Of a stretch of 64,000 bases of DNA, positions 1-9,790 are shown piece by piece. Origin of the DNA: Medakamo hakoo. Taxonomy: Eukaryota > Chlorophyta > Trebouxiophyceae > Coccomyxaceae. Location: contig CP089457.1 of NCBI GenBank assembly GCA_026636295.1, forward strand, positions 739,001 through 803,000, written 5' to 3'. The position numbers were made by a program, and so were the translations under genes. Numbering within the stretch: position 1 is the stretch's first letter; each line of letters begins with the position of its first letter. A model generated the notes under the pieces. That model worked only from the letters and a program-made list of their open reading frames with translations. It ran no database searches and had not been told where the DNA came from.

Positions 1-39
1 CTTTTTTTTTTCGCGCGACGAGGGCAGCGCCGCCCTCTC

Positions 40-828
40 ATGGCCGCACCGGCAGCCGCCCCATCGCCTGGCCCGCGCCGGCGGCAGGAAAAAGACGAGG
101 GAGGAGGCGGGCATGCGCCGACCTCGCCCCGGCAGGAAAAAGACGAGGGAGGAGGCAGGCACGGTCCGACCTCGCCCGGCCTGCTGACCCGGGCGTGGGA
201 CGGGTATACGGCCGCCCTGGCGTCCCACCCCCTGCGCACTCGTGCGCTCACAGCCGGCAGCATCGCCTTTGCCGCCGACGCCCTGGCCCAAGCGCTGTCG
301 CCCAGGCCCGCGCCAAACAGGCGAAGCCTGACGGGCCTGCGCCGGTCCGCCGCCTGGTTCGCCTGGGGCGCGCTCGTCAGCGGGCCCGCCGGGCACGCCT
401 GGCAGGGTCTGCTCGACAGCGTGTGGCCGCCGCCGCCGCCGCCGTCCCAGCAGGCGCCCGGCGCGCCACGCCGGCCACCGCCCCCCACGGCCGCGTCCGT
501 GCTCGCAAAGCGGGTCGCGGCCGACGCCGCCGTCTTCAGCCCGGCCATCAACGCCGCGGCGCTGGCGTTCATCGCGACCGTCATCGAGCGGGCGGGGCCG
601 CGGTCCGCCCCCGCCGCGCTGCGGGCTCGGTTCTGGCCCACGCAGGCGGCCGGCTGGCGCCTGTGGCCCGCCGCGTCGGCCGTCGCGTACGCTCTCATCC
701 CCCCGCGCTTCCGCGTCCTGTTTTTCAATGCGGTCGGATTTTGGTGGACCCTGTTTTTGGCGACGAGGAGTGGCGGCGGCGGGAACAGTGCGGAGGCGGG
801 GAAGAGGAGGAAGGCGGCGGTGGCGTGA
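40..828 (+). CDS. Mpv17/PMP22-family membrane protein
   Basis: This is a single-exon frame of 262 residues. From about residue 50 it shows the Mpv17/PMP22 pattern: W-x2-Y followed by HPLRTRALTAG and a DALAQ segment, then an F-x-P helix, and near the C-terminus RFWP, the W-x-LWP motif and RVLFFNAVGFWWTLFL. Family members are four-helix proteins of the inner mitochondrial or peroxisomal membrane, probably small channels. Residues 1-46 are low-complexity and contain two copies of a 16-residue unit (see the repeat entry). The frame stays open to base 1 with no upstream stop, so the true start could lie outside the window; the ATG at 40 is the first one visible. Family assignment is firm, organelle and substrate are not. 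Confidence 0.8.
   Translation: MAAPAAAPSPGPRRRQEKDEGGGGHAPTSPRQEKDEGGGRHGPTSPGLLTRAWDGYTAALASHPLRTRALTAGSIAFAADALAQALSPRPAPNRRSLTGLRRSAAWFAWGALVSGPAGHAWQGLLDSVWPPPPPPSQQAPGAPRRPPPPTAASVLAKRVAADAAVFSPAINAAALAFIATVIERAGPRSAPAALRARFWPTQAAGWRLWPAASAVAYALIPPRFRVLFFNAVGFWWTLFLATRSGGGGNSAEAGKRRKAAVA
83..178 (+). repeat. 48-bp tandem duplication inside the Mpv17-like gene
   Basis: Two direct copies (83-130 and 131-178) differ at only a few bases and encode a 16-residue unit beginning RQEKDEGGG twice. The period is a multiple of three, so the frame is kept. It looks like a recent slippage duplication in the disordered N-terminus. Confidence 0.9.
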
Positions 829-969
829 GGGAGGTGGAGGGCGCCGTGCGTGTGTTGTTGGTCGAGAGAGAGAGAGAGAGGTCGCAGGTCTGGTCCACTG
901 CCCTGTTTTGTCGGCCGTTGGGCCGCGCCGAAAGAAAAAACCATTCCGAAAAAGACTGAGCTTGCCGCC

Positions 970-2865
970 ATGCGGCGTCCCACCTCGGCAGTGAGAGACG
1001 CCGCGCGCACGGCGGCAGGAGAGCTGGCCGGCGCGGGCGTGGAGTCCCGTCCCCGTGCGTTGCATGTTTGTGTCGCGCCGCAGCCGGGCCCCATGCGTTT
1101 TTTTTTTTCGCTGTACGCGCTTGCTGAGTCCGCCCTCCCTCCCCCAAACCACACACATCAGTCTCCGGCCGCCGTTTACGCCGCGTGGCGACGGGCACGT
1201 CAGGGTGCCACCTGGCTGGCGGCGAAGCCAAGGACGGCGCGGCCTTTAAATCGGTCCGTTGCGTGTTTTTTTGGGGGGGCCGCACCCAGGGGCGCCCCCC
1301 ACCCATCCAAACCTGCTGCCGCCCTCCCCTCCCCCTCCCCTCCCCCCGTCCGTCACTCCCACGCCCCCCGGACCGCCCCCCACCCACCCACCCACCCACC
1401 AGATCCAAAACCGGCTCATCGCCGGCCTCGTCATCGCCTCCGCCTTCATGGTCGTCGAAGCCGTCGGCGGCTTCCTGGCCCACTCCATCGCCGTCTGGAC
1501 CGACGCGGCCCACCTGCTGTCCGACGTCTCCGGCTTCGCCGTCGCCCTGCTCGCGGCCCGCGTCGCCGCCCGCGCGGCGGCGGCCGACCACACGTTTGGC
1601 TACCACCGCATAGAAGTCCTGGGCGCGCTGGCGTCCGTGGCCATGACCTGGTTCGTGACGGGCATCCTGGTCATCGAGGCGGCCGGGCGGGTCGCGCGCC
1701 CGGCGCCCGTCGACGGCCGCCTGATGTTCATCCTGGCGGCCGTCGGCGTCGCCGTCAACCTGCTGCTCATGGCGGTGCTGGGCGGGCACCACCACCACGG
1801 GCCGGGGGGCGGGCACGACCACGACCACGGCCACGGCGCCGGCGCGCACTCGCACGGTGACGGTGGTGGTGGGTGCGGCCACGCGCACGCCGCCACGCGC
1901 GCGCACGCGCGCCCGCCGCGCAACGCGTCCCAGCCGGGCGACGAGCTGGCGGCCGTCGCGTGCTCCGACCCGTCCTCGAGCGGGCCGGAAGAAGGGCCCA
2001 GCTCGACCAGTGCCGGCGGAGGCGGCGACGACTTGGAGAAGGGGCCGGGCGTGCCTGTGCTCGCGCTCGCCCGCCCGTCGGAGACGACGCCGGCGGGTGC
2101 GGCTGCTGCTGCTGCCGCGCCGCACGACCACGACCACGCGCACCGCCACTCCATCAACGTCCGCGGCGCCGTCCTGCACGTGAGTTTGTGCTTGCCTTTC
2201 TTTTCATTTTTTTTCCATCCATCCAATCCATCCATCCATCCATCCATCCATCCATCCATCCATCCATCCATCCATCCATCCATCCATCCAATCCATCCAT
2301 CCATCCATCCATCCGACCAACCCGTCCGCCGCTCACAAAAACAACGCGCTCGCGCCCTCCCACGAAACAACACCACCAGGTCATCGGCGACATGGTCCAG
2401 TCCGTCGGCGTCGCCGTCGCGGGCGCCCTGATCTGGGCGTTCCAGGACCGGGCGCCCCGCATCGTGCTGGCCGACCCCATCTGCACCTTCTTCTTCGCGC
2501 TGCTCGTCCTGCTGACCACGCGCGCCATCTTGAAGGACATCTTCGACATCCTCATGGAGCGCGCGCCGCGCGGCCTGGCGCCCGCGGCCGTCGAAGCGGC
2601 GCTGGCGGCCGCGCCCGGCGTCGCGGCCGTCTCGGACCTGCACCTGTGGGTGCTCAAGCCGTCGGTCGTCATGGCCGTCGCCCACGTCACCCCGACCGCC
2701 GGCGCGCCTCCCACCGCCGTGCTGTCCGCTGCCAAAACCGCGCTGGCGGGGCTGGGCATCACGCACGTCACGGTGCAAGTGGATGAGGAGGAGGCGGGCG
2801 GCGGCGGCGGCGGGGAAGGGGAGGGCGCGGCGCTGCTGCTGCCGACGCCCAGGACGGGCGAGTGA
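970..2865 (+). CDS. Cation diffusion facilitator (zinc transporter, ZnT/MTP type)
   Basis: Well-supported exons are 1403-2179 and 2380-2865, joined in phase 0 by a GTGAGT...CAG intron. The protein has the six-helix CDF fold. The metal-site HxxxD pairs are visible in helix II (TDAAHLLSD) and helix V (HVIGDMVQS). Between helices IV and V lies a long cytosolic loop rich in His-Asp repeats, typical of Zn-binding loops. A C-terminal metallochaperone-like domain follows (DLHLWVLKP). CDF proteins exchange Zn(2+) for H+ to move zinc out of the cytosol, usually into a vacuole or Golgi. The 5' end is uncertain: I favour a short first exon 970-990 (good GCCGCC-ATG context, GTGAGA donor), but an ATG at 1185 with a GTGTTT donor also fits the phase. 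Confidence 0.82.
991..1402 (+). other. Putative first intron of the CDF gene, no gene seen
   Basis: This 412-base stretch ends in a CCACC repeat and the acceptor used by the CDF exon at 1403. Apart from T- and C-runs and an alternative first-exon candidate at 1185, I see nothing in it. Confidence 0.5.
2214..2314 (+). repeat. (ATCC)n tetranucleotide repeat in the CDF intron
   Basis: About 100 bases of TCCA/ATCC units, interrupted by a few AATCC units, fill the middle of the intron 2180-2379. Confidence 0.95.
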
Positions 2866-3081
2866 ATTGTTTTTTTTTAGGCCTCTCCCTTCTTTTCCGT
2901 CGGCGCGAGCGAGCGCGCTCCCATCCCCCGTCGGGGTGCGTGCAAATCCATGAGAAGAAAAAAGCTCGCATCAGGAAAAAGGCGACACACTCTCGCCCCT
3001 TCTCATGCCACGCCCCCCCATCCCAACCTCTCTCTCTCTCTCTCCAAAACGAAGCCCGCCCTCTCTCCCCGTCCCCCCGAC

Positions 3082-5227
3082 TCATTCCGCCATGACTTCC
3101 GCCACCGCGTCCGCCGGCAGGCCGTACAACCGCGCGACGGGCTTGGCCGCGTCCTTGACGAGCAGGTACGTGCCCGGGTCCAGGCGCAGGGCCAGGTCGC
3201 TCACGGCGTGCGCGATGCCCCAGCAGTTGTCCAGGGACAGGGCGATCTGGGACGCAAAGTCGCGGGGCTTGACGCTGTGCACGCCCAGCACGGTGTGGGC
3301 GGACGGGTCTTTGGGGTGGGCGCGAGACACCAGGCCGATCTTCAGGACGTCGGCGCCCGCGACGGCCGCGGCCGCCGCCCAGCGCGCGAGCTTGGGCGCG
3401 TTGTTCTTCAGCTCCGTGGCGAGCACGGCGCCGCGCTGGGCTTCCAGCTTGGCGCGCCAGGACAGGGACGACGCGGCTTTGGGGTCGTACTCTGTCAGGG
3501 CGTGCAGCGCGACGAGGAGGGAGCCGCCCAGGGACGCGGGCGGGGCGTCGGCGGACGGCGGCGGCTTGGCGTCGTCGTCGACCAGCCCCGCGCGCGGGTT
3601 GGGCGCGACGGCGTCGACGGCGCACCGGACAAACAGGGTGATCGCGCCGCCGCCCAGAGCGAATTTGCGGTACCGGTAGGCTGTCGGCGCGGGCGGCGGG
3701 GACCCCGCCTCGCCCGACCCGGCGGCGAAGGCGGGCAGGGCGTCGGGCAGTTTTTTCTTGCCGGCCGACCCGTCGCCCGCCAGCGCCTGGACAGCCCACG
3801 CCCGTTCGGCGCCGGCGGCTTCGGCGGCGAGGGCGGCCGCGGTGCCGGGCAGCGGGGCAGAGCCGTCCGTCGGTGCCGGCGCCATGACAGGCGCGTCGGG
3901 CGCGGTCTCCGCGACGGTCGGCGCGTCGACGAGCGCGGCCGGGCGTTTGTCGACCCACAGCTGGCCGTCGCCCTTGCGCGTCAGCACCAGGTCCCAGCCG
4001 TAGACGGAGCGGGGCGCCGCCATGAGGGCCGCCAGCAGGGAGTCCGTGATGAAGACGGCCTTGGTGCCGGGCGGCAGGGACGCCGCCTCCCGCGCAAAGA
4101 CGGGGTCGGCGGACGTGGCGGTCGCGGACGGGGGCGGCGCCGACACGCGCGCCGGCCGCAGCGGCACGCCCGTCCGGGGCGTCACCCGGTCCAGGGCTTT
4201 GTCGTACTGGGACAGCGCCCCGCAGAAGGCGACGTCCGTCCCGGCGGGCACGGGGTGGGACAGCTTGGACAGCGCGGCGAACGCAAACTGTTCCAGGACG
4301 GGCCAGTCCGGCCGGATGGGGAGGGACGGCGCGTGGCGGTCGGGGCCGTCGAGGCCGCCGCCCGGGCCCCACTGCCCGGCGCCGCGGCCGCCAAAGCCGC
4401 CGCGCCCGCCGCCGGGCCCGCCACCGCGGCCGCCAGCAAAGCCGCCACGGCCGCCGCCGCCGCCTGGACCACCCCCACGGATGCCGCCGGCCGGGCCGCC
4501 GGCGGCCGCGCTGCCGGCCACGGGCTCGCCGCGCTCGCGCTCGTGGCGCTCGCGCTCGCGCCGCGCGGCGACCGCGCGGTTGGCCGTCCCGAACCGGCGC
4601 CCACCGCCGGGGCCGCCGCCACCACCGCCGCCGCCGCGCCCCGACTTGGTGGGCTTGCTGTCGACCAGGCGGAAGGCGTCGTCCTGCGATCGTTTTGAGG
4701 GCGGGTTTTTGTCGTGAGGCAATGCGGTCGCAAAAGGATCGGCGTGAAAGACCGCAGGCCGCACCAAAAACTCCCACTCTCCCTCACCTCCTCGTCCGCC
4801 TGGAAGTTGAAGACGGCCGGGCCGGGCTCGCGGTCCCGGCGGTCGTAACGGCCTGTGGATGCGGCGTCGATAGTGGGGTGGGGTGTGAGTTTGGTCGATC
4901 GACCGCCCCAGTGCCCGGGCAGAGAGCCGTCGGCGCACTGGCGCGGTCCAATTGGGCCGCGGAGGTGCGAGCGGAGGCCTCCACGCCTGCCGCACTGGCC
5001 CAGGCGCGAGCAAGGGCGTCTCTCAAGAAGCGTCCCGCATCCAAAAAAAACTCACCGCGCTGGTACGCCGCCGCGGCGGGCGTAAAGTCGGCGGCGCGGC
5101 CGACGCGCTCGCCCTTGGAGTAAGGGGCGAACGGAATGCCTTCCAGCTCGGGCGGCGGGCCGGCGGGGCCCCAGCCGTCTGGCGTGTCGGACAGCTCGGG
5201 GAGGGGGAAGGGCGGTGGGCCGGTCAT
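3082..5227 (-). CDS. EIF3D: Translation initiation factor 3 subunit d (eIF3d)
   Basis: Three exons on the minus strand (5227-5056, 4852-4788, 4683-3082) join in frame to 612 residues. The N-terminus matches eIF3d: GWGPAGPPPELEGIPFAPYSKGERVGR, shown here only in part as PFAPYSKGERVGR, then a FRLVDSK block. The conserved core follows: WPVLEQFAFAALSKL, the DRVTPRTG segment, YRKFALGGGAITLFVRCAVD, ELKNNAPKLARW and the C-terminal WGIAHAVSDLALRLDPGTY. eIF3d binds the 5' cap on selected mRNAs and bridges eIF3 to the 40S mRNA entry site. Between the LVDSK block and the core sits a long Gly-rich stretch with RGG and GGFGGRG units that is not usual for the family. It is convergent with the zinc transporter, 216 bases apart. 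Confidence 0.93.
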
Positions 5228-5330
5228 GGCGTGTTTCGACGGCGCGGAAAAATGGAGGAACGCGTGGCGGGGCGGGCCTCCGCGTCTTCGGTCTGTGAGA
5301 CGAGTGCGGACCTGGCACAACTCACACACC

Positions 5331-6799
5331 TCACCCCACCCTCCACCCCGTGAACCGCACGCTCGCGGCCGGCCCAGCCCCACCACCGCCGACGACTTCC
5401 ACGGCAGCCAGGCTCCCCGCCGGCGCCGCGAAAAAAGGGGGCGCGCCGGAGCGCGTGGCCGGGTCCAGCCCGGCCGCGGCCGCCAGCGCCGCCTCCATGG
5501 CCGCGGGCGGCCCGGCCGCCAGGACGGGCGCATCGCCGGCAGCGGTCACGGCCGCCCGCCACAGGTCGGCGGGGGCGCACAGGCTGACCGGTCCGTCGGA
5601 GCAGCCCGACACGGACGCCTCGCAACCGCGGACGGCGACGGCGGCCCAGGGACCGGGCGCGGCGCGGGCCACGGCAGCCACGGCGCCGGCGCCCGCCCCG
5701 TCCCCGCCGCCCACCGCCACCAGCACGGCCAGCCGCCTGCCGGCGACCTTGGGCGGCCGCAGGTCCGGGACACCGCCAGCGCCTGGCCCCCGGTCGTTCA
5801 TGCGCCGCACGGACGCGAGGGCCGGGCCCGCCGCCCCCCCCCGGCCGCCGGGCCCGCGCTCCAGGCCGACCTCCGTCACCGCGCCGTTTGCCTGGGCCAG
5901 CCGACGAAAGGCGCACGGCGGCAAGCCCAGCGCCGTGCACAGGAGGGCTTGGTTGACCGCATTGTGCGCGACGACGAGCAGGGAGGGCGGCGCCGGGCGG
6001 GCGGCGGGCGCCGCGGACGCGAGCGCCGGCAGCAGGACGCCAGCCCACGCCTCGCCCGCCCGGTCCCACAGGTCCCGCACGGGGAAGCGCCCGTCCAGCT
6101 CGAAGGCCGCCGGGTCGGCTTGCCAGGCCGCGTACGCGGGCCCGGCCGCCGCCGCGCCGGCCGCCTTGTGCAAGCCTTCGAACGAGTGCAGGTCAATCTC
6201 TCGGAGCGCGGCGTCGGCCGACACGGGCGCGGCAGCACACCGCGGGTGCGCTGTGCGCACGCCCTCCCAGATGATGGCTGCCGTCTCGGCCGCGCGGGCG
6301 AGTGGGGAGTGGACGAGGGCGTCGAACGGGCTGCCGGCGAGCTGTGTGTTGGTGGGTGGCGAGAGAGGGGGGGGGGGGGGGGCGGGGATGGGTGTGAGGG
6401 GGTGGGGTGGTGGGGTGGTGGTGGTGGTGGGGGCCGCCTGGAACACACCGCTCCCCCTCCCCCTGTCCCTCCGTCGTCCCAGGCACGCACCGCGTCTCGG
6501 GCCACCACCGCTTGGCCACGCCCCTTCTCCGTCAGCACAGACACGTTGGAACTGCCTTGGATAATGCCGGCCGCATTCCAGGTGGACTGGCCGTGGCGGA
6601 CGAGGGTGATGGCAGCAGTGCGTGTGGGGAGGGGTGGGAGGGGCGGTCGCGCGAATTGGGGTCCGCCGCCGCGCGCCGGGCTTGTGGCCGGTGCGCTTTG
6701 GCCGGCTTGTGCCAGGGCACGTGCTTGTGCGCGTGGTCTACAGCGCGGCGGGTGTGGCGCGTGCAACCGCCCGCCGGAGCGGGCGGTGGGCGGGCGCAT
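5331..6799 (-). CDS. 2-carboxy-D-arabinitol-1-phosphatase-like histidine phosphatase, plastid type
   Basis: Exons 6799-6491 and 6341-5331 (GTGCGT donor, CAG acceptor, phase 0) give 439 residues. The first domain has the phosphoglycerate-mutase signature LVRHGQSTWN with the phospho-accepting His, then IIQGSSNVSVLTEKG, HSPLARAAETAAIIW, REIDLHSFEGL and the second catalytic His in VVAHNAVNQALL. These blocks match plant CA1P phosphatase rather than glycolytic mutase. A second, degenerate half (about residues 250-439) follows, again as in the plant enzyme. CA1Pase removes phosphate from inhibitors of Rubisco in the stroma. Residues 1-70 are Arg/Ala/Pro rich, a plausible transit peptide; an in-frame ATG at 6835 is an alternative start. 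Substrate is inferred from similarity only. Confidence 0.82.
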
Positions 6800-6805
6800 G
6801 CTTTT

Positions 6806-6906
6806 GCGTGTGTGTGTGTGCGTGGGGGAGAGCACAGACGCTAGCCAAAACAGCTTTGTGCTTTCTTTTCAGCATACACACACACAAACACACACACACA
6901 CACGCA
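6806..6906. repeat. TG/CA microsatellites
   Basis: A TG run near 6808-6826 and a CA run near 6879-6904 flank the 5' end of the CA1P-phosphatase-like gene. Confidence 0.8.
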
Positions 6907-7094
6907 CGGCGCGCCCCGTCCGCATCCCTCTCCCCTAGCAGAGGCGATCAGAGACACGCGCACCGCAATGTAAACAAATCCGCTCCTAGACAAAAAATTG
7001 CGGGGTAAAGGAAAAAGACGCTAAAAAACACACCAGTTCCCCCGCATGGCGCCTGGAGCCACACAGGCTGGAAAGAAAAACACCTCTCCCGCCC

Positions 7095-9664
7095 TCACTT
7101 CATCGGCGCGGGGCCTTCGCCCTCACCCATGCCCCGCCAGCCGTGCCCGGTGGCAATGGGCGCCCGGATCAAATGGTCTGGAATGCCGAAACCGTCGCAC
7201 AACCTGAGGGCGGGCGCGGCGTGCCCGCCGCAGCACAGGGCGGCGTACGTCGCGTTGGCGGCCGTGCGCAGGGGCGCCACCCCCGACGGCGGGAGCGCCC
7301 CGCCCGCCACGAGGCGACCGACGCTGGCTTCGGCGCGGGCCAAGCCGTGGGCGGCAGCCAGCGCGGCCAAGGCTGGGCGGGCGTCCGCCGGGCCGGCGGA
7401 CGCCGCGTCGACCAGCGCGGCGAGCGTTTCGCCGTCGGCCCGCGCCCAGCCGAGGTCGACGGCCGCGTCCAGGTTGTCGTCCCACGCGGCGGCGGCCGCG
7501 GCCTTGTTGGGCCCGGCGGCGGCCAGCGCGCCCGCGAGCTCGGCCGTCAGGGAGGCTTCCCGCCAGCGGGCAAGGGCGAGCAGCCAGGCCGTGTCGGCGC
7601 AGACGCCCGACGGCGGGAGCGGTGGTGGGGGTGGGGCGGGCGTGGAGGCCCGCCCGCTTTTGGCCGCGGTGTCGACGAGGGCGCGCGCGACCGTGGCCAT
7701 GAGGACTGTGTTGTCGCCTGTGGGTTGAGAGCGGGAGGTGGGGAGGCAGAGGGGGGCACAGCGGGTGAGAGAAAAGGACGGTCCTTTTTTTTTGTTGGAC
7801 GGACCACCCGCCGGAGAGAAACCTGCACCCCGCTCTCTCGCGGGGCCGGTTTTTTTTTTTTTGGCGGGCCGCCGCGCTCACGCCCCCACCGGAAGCACTC
7901 CCGCGCGCACGCACGCACCCTCAAAGGTGACGTCGACATCCTGGTCGTTCTTGTACGGGCCGATGCGGTTCTCGGCCAGGAAGCCCTGGCCGCCGCAGCA
8001 CTCGCGCGCGGCTTGTTGGGCGTCGCGGCGGCTCCAGGTCGCGCCGGCTTTGAGGCACGATGACAACACGTGGATGGCCTTGGCGTCCGCCGGGTTGTTG
8101 GCCGCGTACATGGCCTTGAGTTTGAGGACGGCCAGGTGGTAGCCGTACACGGCCGCCAGCGCGGGCGCCAGCCGCCGGGCGTGCGTGACATAATCCAAAA
8201 TCGGCGCGTCCTTGAATTGCGGGCGGTCGGCGGAATAGCGCAGCGCGACGGTCACCGCGACCTTGGCGCCCTCCAGCGCGCCCTGGGCGATCAGGATGCG
8301 GCCGGCGGTCAGGCCGCCGACCGTCGCGCCAAAGCGGGCGGCCACGGACGAGTGAGGAGAGGTGTAGGTGCCGTCGGGCGCGACCGACCCGTGCTTGTCC
8401 AGCAACGCTTCGCGCGGCACGCGCACCGCGTCCAGCCACAGCTGGCCGTTGTCCACGCCGTTCAGCCCGGCTTTGGCGCCCTGGTCCCTGATGCGGACGC
8501 CGGGGATGGGGCCGCCGGCGTCGTCGCGGATGCGCAGGGCGAAGACGTGCGGCCCGCGCCACACGCCGTCGGGCGTGGTCAGCTGGGCAAACACCACGGT
8601 CAGCTTGCCGTGCTGGCCCGTCCCGCCGATCCAGTACTTGGACGCTTCATTGGTGGGCGTGTGCAGCACAAAGGTCTGGGTGCCGGGCTCGTAGGTGGCG
8701 GTGGTTTGGATGCCGGCGACGTCGGAGCCGTGGCCGAGCTCGGTCATGGAGAAGGAGCCGGGCGTGTCGAGCGAGTCGATGCCGGGGAGCAGGGCCGCGT
8801 GGTGGGCCGGGCCGCCCAGCTTGCAGATGGTCCCGCCGCACAGCGTGAAGTGGACGCCCGCCTTGATGCACAGGGAGTAGTCCGCCAGGGCCAGCAGCTC
8901 CAGGCAGGCCATGAAGCGTTGCGGGTCGCCCAAGTAGTCGTTGACGGAGAAGAATTTCTGGCGAACGTACGCTTGCAGGCGGCGCAGCGTGAGGTCGCGG
9001 AAGTCGGCCAGGGAGAGGTAGGGGGCGGGGGCGTAGAGGGGGTCCTGGGGGTGTGGGGTGGGGTGGAAGAGGCGCCGGCGTCAGTGGGGTGTGTGTGTGT
9101 GGGGGTCCCGCCGGCAGGGGCACCCTGTGTCAGTGGGTGGGGTCGTCGGGGGAGGCCGCTGCGAGGTCGCAGCGTCCGCGCTGGCGCGAGCGGCCGCATG
9201 GTGTCGGTCGCCGCAGCCGACGCCGGCCGCTCCCCGTCGGTTCTCCTCATCCCCACTCCGCGCTGGCCAGGTGAGCACACCCTCGGCCATGCAAGGCCGA
9301 GCTTTGCGGCGGTCTTGCCTGGTTGCGACAGGCGGCGAAACGGGGGGCGCGGGCGTGGCCACGCGCAGCTGCGGCCATCGGTTTCGTCGCGCGGGCACGT
9401 TCGGGGCTCGCCGCCGCCGCCGCCGCGGACGCGCCCTCCCACCCCCAACACCCTCATCCACCTCACCTTGAGAAAATCCTTGATGGCTTCACGCAGTTCG
9501 TAGTTGTCCGGCGTGATGAAGCGGTGGAGGGTACGCGGGTCGAAAGGCGGGATGGTGGATGGGATGGTGGTTGCGGCGGCGGCGGTGGGGGCCGGCGTGA
9601 CAGCAGCGCCGTTGGCCGGCGCGGCGCCAGAGAAGTGGCCAGCGAGTACGGCGACCCGCTCCAT
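7095..9664 (-). CDS. ACX: Peroxisomal acyl-CoA oxidase (ACX2/ACX3-like)
   Basis: Exons 9664-9467, 9044-7919 and 7717-7095 join in consistent phase to 648 residues, the normal family length. The acyl-CoA oxidase core is clear: SFSMTELGHGSDVAGIQT, the KYWIGGTGQHG segment, DQGAKAGLNGVDNG, the ECCGGQGFLAENRI block and DVDVTFEG spliced to DNTVLM, which restores the conserved FEGDNTVL. The enzyme uses FAD to oxidise acyl-CoA to trans-2-enoyl-CoA, making H2O2, the first step of peroxisomal beta-oxidation. Residues 3-11, RVAVLAGHF, fit the PTS2 import consensus, and there is no C-terminal PTS1 (the protein ends PAPMK). This supports the ATG at 9664 over one at 9745. Its start is 126 bases from that of the epoxide hydrolase. 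Confidence 0.92.
9045..9466 (-). other. Long first intron of the acyl-CoA oxidase gene
   Basis: This 422-base intron has a GTGAGG donor and CAG acceptor on the minus strand. Apart from GT-rich patches near 9050-9110 I see nothing in it. Confidence 0.7.
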
Positions 9665-9790
9665 CTTGCACGCGGTGCGCAGACGGGCGCGGGTGTCGGA
9701 AAAAAAACAAGAAAAAACAGGCAGTGAAACAGACAGTGAACGCACGGCCTTTCACTCTGCCTTCTCAACGCCCGCAAAAAACAAAAAGCA
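9665..9790. promoter_or_regulatory. Shared divergent promoter region (acyl-CoA oxidase / epoxide hydrolase)
   Basis: Only 126 bases separate the two divergent start codons, so both promoters must lie here or overlap the genes. The stretch is markedly A-rich compared with the surroundings (several A runs). No TATA box stands out. Confidence 0.5.

Noticed and set aside
2950-4698. Plus-strand open frame opposite eIF3d
   Set aside because: The minus strand encodes eIF3d across the same bases, and the plus frame is Arg/Gly-rich without motifs.
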